NCBI RefSeq assembly: GCF_010093535.1
Contig: NW_022985162.1
Coordinates: 506,402-570,401 of the forward strand
Length of the DNA: 64,000 nt
Direction of reading: 5' to 3'
Source of the DNA: Lindgomyces ingoldianus
Lineage: Eukaryota; Ascomycota; Dothideomycetes; Pleosporales; Lindgomycetaceae
Below are positions 57,526-64,000 of this stretch, piece after piece. Position numbers and translations under genes: made by a program. Numbering within the stretch: the first letter of the stretch is position 1; each line of letters opens with the position of its first letter. The notes under the pieces are model-generated. The model ran no database searches. It saw only the letters and a program-made list of their open reading frames with translations, and was not told the DNA's origin.

Positions 57526-58538
57526 GCGGATTTCTAGCGGGGGATGCTCATCGCAGGGTGAAGTGGTCTTACTGGAATGGTGGGGTCTGCGTCACAGTGG
57601 GATGGCGGCGGGAGTTTGCACTGGGCATCGTGTACAGCTACGTACGCCTGAAAAACTTCTGCGGTCGGGATGGCAAGATGGATGGCGTTTGAGATTCATA
57701 CATGTCTGCTAACCATCAATGCATATCATGGACCTTTCAGCTTTCTCCACCTAGACTTCCATGTCCGGACATCCATGTCTCATAATATTTTAGCCCCCAC
57801 GAAACTCGCGCTACTCGCCCACGACCAACACGTTTCGGACTTTCCGCCCTCTTCGAGTCGTCTCACTGTCCCAGGTTTTCCTTTCTTCGCTTGAGGCACA
57901 GCTTCACTGATTCATAATAAAAGAAAGGCCACTCTGTCAGCGCAGAAGTTGCCACTTTGCATTTCTATTTTATTTTCTCCCTTCGACCCCAACCCGAACG
58001 ATGTGATGTCCTGCAATTTCCATTATGGCGGCGCGTTTGAGACAATTATGTTCAGCTCCAGCGCCCTCGGTCTTGCCAAGGGAGCTGGAGTTGGTTCCTC
58101 GCTAAACGAACCTTGGAAGTTCAACCTGCCGGAGTGTCAGCATGAAGCCGTGTCCCGTGATCCCGCTCTCGCGCCAATGGATGTCTTCGCGCGTTGAACA
58201 CAATCCGTGTATTGAATGGAGCGGTGGTACTTCTGCGTATTGGCATGTATGATAGAAAGTGGCAGGATACAAAACGGCACAGCGCTTTGCATCGTGTTAC
58301 GAGGCTCAGGAACAGACTGAACAGATTGTGTTCACACCGTCGGTGTGGTGTGGTGTGTGTGTGCTAATACTGGACCGTGAAGTTTAAATATTACTGATTG
58401 TATTGCATGGGTGAGGCGATAGGAGCACTCCTTGATATCCTCACCATCTAGTATTCCAGAAGGGAAAAGCTGGTATCTACGATGCCTGGTATATACAACA
58501 TAAACAAATAGAAGCCGCATTGACATCTTTCCTAAGTC
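57526..58538. other. Convergent intergenic region
   Basis: 1 kb between the 3' ends of eS24 and VPS72. A plus-strand frame of 82 codons (57949-58197) and a shorter one at 57670 have no family features. A short GT/TG-rich tract (gtcggtgtggtgtggtgtgtgtgtg) occurs at about 58338-58362. Confidence 0.5.
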
Positions 58539-60680
58539 TCAGGAACTAGCAGCGCCTTCAGCTTTCATCTCTTGGAAATCGGCATTCTTGGCCCGTTCTC
58601 CTTCACCATTGGGAGTAGGGGCAGGTGCGTCAACCTGCATCCCCTTTCCAGCTACCGCACCTCCGTCAATCTCAATACTGGTCGGCGGCACCGCCTTCGG
58701 CATCGCCAAAAACCTCTTCGGAACGCCCATCGCGGGCTTGACCTCCAATATAGCTTTTCTCATCCCTCCAGTCGCATCTCTGTTTCCGGGGATACCACCA
58801 ACATAACAGCCCAGCGCACCGCACCACTTTACACCGCCCCCAACAACCCCCTTGATGACTCCAAAAGCTCTTGCATCTCGATACACAATGCCAGTCCCAG
58901 GGTCCCGATATCTCGCAGTCAAATTACTCACTGCACAAACCTCTTTCTTCGATCTGAGCGCTAGAACTTCCTTCTCCCTTGCCCTCGTCGTCTTGGGTGC
59001 ATTCAGCATCGCCGTGACATACGTCGTGGCATCTTCGAACGACCAGTTGAACAGGACACGGGAGAGATGGATGAGGGCGGAGCGGTCGCGATCTTTAAGG
59101 ATGGAGGATGTGCTACGGGATTTGGTGGGAAGGGACGCCGCGTCGTCGAGTTCCGAGAAAGAGAGCAGCGTTATGAGGGTGCGTGCTGCGCGGCGGATGG
59201 TCTTGCGGCGGGGTGGAGGCGGTGGGAGATAGTGTGCTTGAGTGGGTTTGGGATGGTTTTGGAAGGAGGCGAGGGGGGATTGAGCAGTTGAAGGGTTTTG
59301 AGAGTGGGGGAGAGAGGCATCTGTTAGCGAGGGTTGAGGTTGGGGGAATGGGGTTTGGGATGGTTGTGTTGATGTAGGGTGAGAGAAGGGGATCTGTGGT
59401 GGCTGCGGTTGTGACTGTGACTGTGGCTGTGATAATGTGGGTTGAGATGGTTGCTGGTGATTGGGTTCTGTCTGCATGGCAGCGTATTGCTCGATTCCAA
59501 AGAGGAACGAGTCTGGGTTCTGCGGAGGAGCAAACAGAATGCTGCTTGGGTATGGCACACCATGTGAGCCCGTAGAGTCACTTTGTCCCAGCTGCTGCGA
59601 TGGCTGCGATGGGGGTAATTGGGCGATCTGCGATGAAGGTTGACTGACATGCGTCTGGCCAAAGGGCCTTGGATGAGCTTGTTCCATCGCATCACACTTG
59701 TGATCTTGGGGTTCCGAAGTGGCAGGAATGTCCTTGTTCAGCTTCTCTTCCAGATCCTCGATCTTAGGGGCGTCTTTTCCAGTATACTTCAGCTTGTCAT
59801 CTACCCAAATCGCCGGCCCGCTGTAGTACCGTATAACTGGGCCCTCGATCTGGCGATTCTTCAAGGCATCCAGCTTGGTCTGGCGTTCGGCTGCCCGTAG
59901 TTCCTCGGCCTCCTCCCACCTGTGGAGACTTTTACTATTCACTCTCTCTACCCTAGCAGCCTCAGTCAGTCTCTCTTCTTGAGTCATAGGCTTCGGCTCG
60001 TCCTTCGCTTTGCGCTCCTCGGCAGCTTTCATCATAGCCAGAGTATCGCCACGCTTCCTGTCCTTCTCTTTCAACTTAGCTAGCGTGTGCTCCTTGTTAG
60101 CTACGGTCTGCCGCCGCGAGGACGTGCGTACAGGGCCATCTTCTGGGGTGGGAATCCAAGACGCCCTTTCCGACTTCTTCTTTGGACGAGGTGCAGACGT
60201 GGTTTGGGATTGAGTGGGAGGGACGTCGAGCTTAACCTTCTTTCGTGCGGCGGCGACAAGCCTAGCGGCGAAGGGATTCGCGGCCACTTTGCGTTTCTTG
60301 ACCCGTTCCTGTCGCTCAGCCTTCCTCAGCTCCTTCTCCCCCGCGTCGTCATCCCCACCCTCATCCTCGTCGTCGCTCGAAGAGGAGTCGAGGTTGAAAT
60401 CATCCTGGTCGTTGGCTTCGTCGCCCACAAACTCCTCCTCGTTGGGTGCGTCCTCCCACTCTTCCCCCCATTCTTCTTCTTCTTCGTCTTCTTCGGCTGT
60501 TTTGGCAAGCAGGGTCGACATGCGATTGCCCGCGTTTGATCTCCGGGCGCGCGAAACAACCATGAGTTCGGGCGGGGACTCGTCGTCACTCCCACCTTCC
60601 GAGGCGTCTGGCTGGCCATCATGGTCCGACGCCATGCGGTCGTCCTCATCCACCCGATCGGCTGGATCTAGAGTTGACAT
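58539..60680 (-). CDS. SWC2: SWR1 complex subunit VPS72/SWC2 (YL1 protein)
   Basis: An intronless frame; the start chosen is the ATG at 60680 (MSTLDPADRVDED), giving 713 aa, because the 28 extra residues from 60764 look like leader. The YL1 N-terminal domain starts VSRARRSNAGNRMSTLL, followed by long acidic runs (EEDEEEEEWGEEWEDAPNEE) that bind H2A.Z-H2B, then basic KKRKVAANPFAARL and the coiled KTAEERKAKDE region. A 200-residue Gln/Pro/Ser-rich linker separates this from the C-terminal YL1 motif (ARYRDPGTGIVYRDARAFGV, then KWCGALGCYVG). It delivers H2A.Z to nucleosomes in the SWR1 remodeller. It is convergent with eS24. Confidence 0.95.
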   Translation of the reverse strand: MSTLDPADRVDEDDRMASDHDGQPDASEGGSDDESPPELMVVSRARRSNAGNRMSTLLAKTAEEDEEEEEWGEEWEDAPNEEEFVGDEANDQDDFNLDSSSSDDEDEGGDDDAGEKELRKAERQERVKKRKVAANPFAARLVAAARKKVKLDVPPTQSQTTSAPRPKKKSERASWIPTPEDGPVRTSSRRQTVANKEHTLAKLKEKDRKRGDTLAMMKAAEERKAKDEPKPMTQEERLTEAARVERVNSKSLHRWEEAEELRAAERQTKLDALKNRQIEGPVIRYYSGPAIWVDDKLKYTGKDAPKIEDLEEKLNKDIPATSEPQDHKCDAMEQAHPRPFGQTHVSQPSSQIAQLPPSQPSQQLGQSDSTGSHGVPYPSSILFAPPQNPDSFLFGIEQYAAMQTEPNHQQPSQPTLSQPQSQSQPQPPQIPFSHPTSTQPSQTPFPQPQPSLTDASLPHSQNPSTAQSPLASFQNHPKPTQAHYLPPPPPRRKTIRRAARTLITLLSFSELDDAASLPTKSRSTSSILKDRDRSALIHLSRVLFNWSFEDATTYVTAMLNAPKTTRAREKEVLALRSKKEVCAVSNLTARYRDPGTGIVYRDARAFGVIKGVVGGGVKWCGALGCYVGGIPGNRDATGGMRKAILEVKPAMGVPKRFLAMPKAVPPTSIEIDGGAVAGKGMQVDAPAPTPNGEGERAKNADFQEMKAEGAASS

Positions 60681-62737
60681 GGTGGGCGACAGCAAAGGGC
60701 GAGGACGGGCAAGACGTGTCGCGGCGAAGGCAGGTGCAAGCGGTGGGGATGGTTTCTGAGGCAAAGCGAGTGTCGCGTGCCTGGGGTGCGGCCTTGGAGA
60801 CAGCGGTCAAGGGGTGCGGGAGGGCTTCCAGAAATGTTCCATGGAGGAGGGGATTATGCACTGAGGGTTTGCAGTCAGCGGCGTGTTTATGCTCTGTGAC
60901 GCGGCGGTGGGCAAGGTCGTTGTGGAGTCATGCAGGCCAAGTGCCTGTTTCATATGGCATCAGCATCGACGACGACGCAGAAATAATATTGGGACGGGCA
61001 CACGTTGAGCTCCAAGGTTTGATGGACATTCACCGTCGAAGTTGAGTCGGGGCCAACAAGGCTGCGATGGCGAGAAATTCGGACGATGCCAAGAAAACAC
61101 TCTCCCACTTGAAACGTGCACCGATAAACGAGCCCTTGGAAGCTCGCACCACCGTCCAACGGCGCTGCGCACGTCAACCGCCAGACTGCTCACGGATATC
61201 TGTGTGGTTGCTGGAAATAAAGCCTGACGCGCAAACAGTGCTCGTGGACTGACAGCCTTACTCAGCCGGCCGCGCGGGTTGTCTCCAAGTGCATCGGAGG
61301 GGGAAAGCTACTCCAGGCAAGGGGATGAGAGGGAGGAAATGCCATTGCTCCTCGCCCAATTCCATGCTTGAGCGGGCTCGAAAGTCGAGAAACAAGCTGC
61401 AGCCCTTGTGCACAAAAGCGACTGACGACTGCAAACCTTCCCAAGTATAGAGCACACCAGGCCAATCACGGGCGGGCAGTGGCGCGAAGGTTGGTGAAGT
61501 CCACGTCAGACTGGTGTGTGGTGCGTCCGAGTTGGAGAAACGGGTCATGGCTCGGCCATTCTGAAGCGCCTAAGGTGTTTCAGCTTGGGGGTCTTTCGTG
61601 ATTGCGGCCGCCCAGCGCATCCCCCCCGTCGTGATCTCCAGCCACTCAGGAGGTGGGCGCCGCTGTGAGGACAGAGGAGAGGCACATTCGCCTGCCCGCA
61701 GTGGCCCCTATTGCCTGTTGCGTGCCCTCGATGAGCGGAGGTAGCGCCTCTGCTGTGTGAGGAGCGGAGAGAGACAGAGACGAAATATCACCTGCCCGCC
61801 CGCAGCCTCCGTGTCCTCAAACGCACCGTGATTCCTGAGCTTGACAGACTGTCCTCTGTTTGTCTGCCCTGGAGCGCTCGTTGTGGGTCGGAAGTGAATG
61901 CTCGCCCGTTTTGGCCTCCCTAACCCTAGCCCGAGCCTGTCCCTCTCAAGTCACCACCATCCGTCGCCCTCCTCACTCCTTCACCCTCCCATCTTCGCAT
62001 CTTTCATCCTTTCCCCTTTCTTTCCTCCCCGCCGCCGCCTCTGTACCGGCATCCCCTCGATGAGCGAAGGTGTCTAATCGCCATTTTTGCTTAATCCCTA
62101 TTTCCCTTCCCTTCTCCAGGCCACATTCGTGACTTGTCTATTGCAAACGCTGCCTGCTGAATCGTAATCGAGAAGACCACCGAGCCCACGACCACGCTTT
62201 CTGGCCTGCGCCGCGGCACTCAATTTTCACGCCGACTCTGTCACTCCTTCATCAGTCCCGCCCGTCTGCGTTGGATCCGCTGCCCGCTTTACACAATTCG
62301 GTGTGCGGTTCCTTCGACGCCTTGCGCTCCCTCGACACACCCACCCTGAAACCAGCCTGCCGACATCTGCACGTCCGCCGCCTGCGATCTGCCCGCAATT
62401 GCACCCGCACTCGCACTCGACAGAGCTGCCTGCGCTGCACATTGCCTGCCATCTCCTGCGCCCGCCATAGGCCATTGTCAAGTCCCTCGTCAGCCGGCCT
62501 GGATTTTCGGAGGCACCACCTTGTACATTCAACCCAATTCCACCGTCACCACTGCATATAGGCTTGACGTTCAGCTGAGTCCGGTCTTGCTGGCAATAAT
62601 CTCCGCCTCACATTCCTTTGGCCGGTACCAACTACGTTTTTGCCGTTACCCTGGTTTTGGTAAACGAGAGTCTCTACGACCATTTTTCTCGCAGTACTAG
62701 ACACACCGTACAGTTAAGACAGGGTCTATAATCCATA
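60681..62737. other. Long intergenic region with a pyrimidine-rich leader
   Basis: Two kb between divergent starts. The left part is the VPS72 promoter. From about 61900 to 62060 the plus strand is strongly C/T-rich (for example tttcatcctttcccctttct), as in long 5' leaders of fungal regulatory genes; an intron in the leader is possible. Frames crossing it have no family features. Confidence 0.5.
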
Positions 62738-64000
62738 ATGGCTCCATCCACGCGACCGGAGCACCACATCAACCTCAACTACCTCCCCCAGCTCACCTCG
62801 CAGCCGCCCCGCTCGGGCTCCTCGACGGGAACAACCTCGCCCATCGAGCCTCCCTCGAGCGGCTCCATCCGCTTCCCAGTCCCCACTGCCAATACCTCGA
62901 ACGGACTGGGAAATGCAGCTGCCACCGTGAGGCTGGGCGCAGGATCCCCTTCGCATGAATTTGGTGGCAGATTGTACTCCAAACGGTTTGTCGCACCCTG
63001 AAACAGGCACCTTATTCGGATTTTGGCTAACGTCCGACGACAGGGCTCGTGAGATCCAAGCTCAAGAAGGGCTGACTCCGCAAATGTGGGGACCTCCCAC
63101 AAGTGGCAACTCGACGCCGCTGCGTGAGACCATCCCCGAGTCGCCAAACGGTGAAAGCTTCCCCGACTTCAATCAAGCTCTGCCAGAGACCACGTCATCC
63201 ACCCAGACAACTACCCGACGAGCCCGTGCTGGGACTCTTCCTTCACGATTCTCACCCTCTGCTGCCTCTGGGGGACTGATGCCATCGTCTGCGCTCCTTC
63301 CCAAGACATCTCGTCCCACTCCATCTACGAGTCCCTTCAAGCCTGGCCCTGGAACCCCGACTGAGAGTGCTGGCTTCAGCGCTGCTAATGCCAACGCAGC
63401 AGCCAAGTCAGCGCTGCTCTCGCGACTGCGGGCTGGCTCAATGCCTCAACGAACCGGCTTTCTTCCTCCATCTACCTCTCCCTTCGGCAATTCTATCTTT
63501 TCCGCCGGCTGGGCTAGCAACCGTGACCGGAGCAGCACTCTTCAAAGCATCCAGTCCCAGCCCTCGAACGGGCCCACCTCGCCTCAATCCGCATTTTCGC
63601 GGGATTCCCTTGCTGATACCGATGTGAGGACTCTCGATTATCTTGGCCTTGTAGATACCCCTCAGCCTGCCCGTGCCACACTCGCTCCATCTGACATTGA
63701 ACTGCTTTTGGAAGGCCAGAGGAATGCATTCAACCAGAATCTAACCAGCAGCGCCAACCGCTTCCGATCGTACTCGGTCAATGCCAAAGAAAAGTATGCC
63801 GACGAAGAGGATGAGCTCGACCAGGCTGCCTACGCCGCCAACTACAGTGGCACCCTAACCCCCACGGCCGATGCTCAGGCCTATGCCATTCATGAAGCCG
63901 TCCGACAACACAACCTGGAAGTCCAGGCGTTTGCCAATTTTGCCAGTGCTACTCGCCCACGTGCGAGGACTGCCGGTGTGCTTGACTCCCCATCAACACG
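62738..64000 (+). CDS. Probable Jsn1/Pumilio-like RNA-binding protein, N-terminal part
   Basis: Exons 62738-62985 and 63044-64000 agree in phase, and the frame is open at the window edge after 401 codons. The visible part is disordered and Ser/Pro/Thr-rich with conserved-looking islands: RARAGTLPSRFSPSAASGG, LPKTSRPTPSTSPFKPGPG, SALLSRLRAGSMPQRTGFLP, DVRTLDYLGLVDTPQPARAT and RSYSVNAKEKYADEEDELDQ. From memory this pattern is the N-terminus of filamentous-fungal Jsn1-type proteins, which carry an RRM and Pumilio repeats further on. Those domains would lie beyond 64000, so the assignment cannot be confirmed here. Confidence 0.6.

Noticed and set aside
57949..58197. 82-codon plus-strand frame
   Set aside because: No features and lies in a convergent 3' region; probably chance.

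Overview
The window is nuclear DNA of a filamentous ascomycete (Pezizomycotina; a Leotiomycete would fit, but the sequence alone does not settle the class). The evidence is short introns of about 45-100 bp with GTRNGT donors and CTRAC-like branch sites, compact gene spacing, divergently paired housekeeping genes, and fungal-specific families such as TLG2, ECL1, filamentous-type MET2 and fungal calmodulin. Exon models were built by hand from splice consensus, reading phase and protein-family continuity. Every multi-exon model listed closes in phase.

Layout, left to right. 0.5-16.4 kb: a Gly/Met-rich disordered protein, a very large F-box protein, calmodulin and the syntaxin TLG2 (divergent pair), a secreted GMC oxidoreductase of the cellobiose-dehydrogenase flavodomain type, and a probable INO80 subunit of the TFPT/INO80F family. 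16.9-17.8 kb: a gene relic. 18.3-32.9 kb: the ribosome-assembly pair NIP7/NOC3 on a 179-bp shared promoter, a beta-trefoil-like single-pass membrane protein, a short secreted tyrosinase, an L-type cargo lectin divergent from TIM13, mitochondrial endonuclease G (NUC1), and a TcdA-like tRNA t6A dehydratase. 32.9-38.6 kb: gene-poor and partly AT-rich, with one newly assembled three-exon small gene and an orphan 565-aa protein. 38.6-46.0 kb: homoserine O-acetyltransferase (MET2), an orphan, mitochondrial beta-ketoacyl-ACP synthase (CEM1) and a NiCoT nickel transporter. 46.4-51.9 kb: a decayed island holding a Zn2Cys6 regulator pseudogene, a deleted hAT transposon and a ruined ankyrin/NLR-type gene. 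52.5-64 kb: an ECL1-family zinc protein, the eEF2 methyltransferase EFM3 divergent from ribosomal protein eS24, the SWR1 subunit VPS72/SWC2, and the start of a probable Jsn1/Pumilio-like RNA-binding protein cut by the window edge.

The genes do not form a single pathway or biosynthetic cluster. Recurrent themes are translation and ribosome assembly (NIP7, NOC3, eS24, EFM3, TCD-like), mitochondrial functions (TIM13, NUC1, CEM1, TCD-like) and chromatin remodelling (INO80F-like, VPS72). No tRNA, rRNA, CRISPR or viral sequence was recognised. The most unusual material is the 46-52 kb graveyard, where a regulator carries two isolated nonsense codons in otherwise intact frame, next to a hAT fragment with inverted subterminal repeats.
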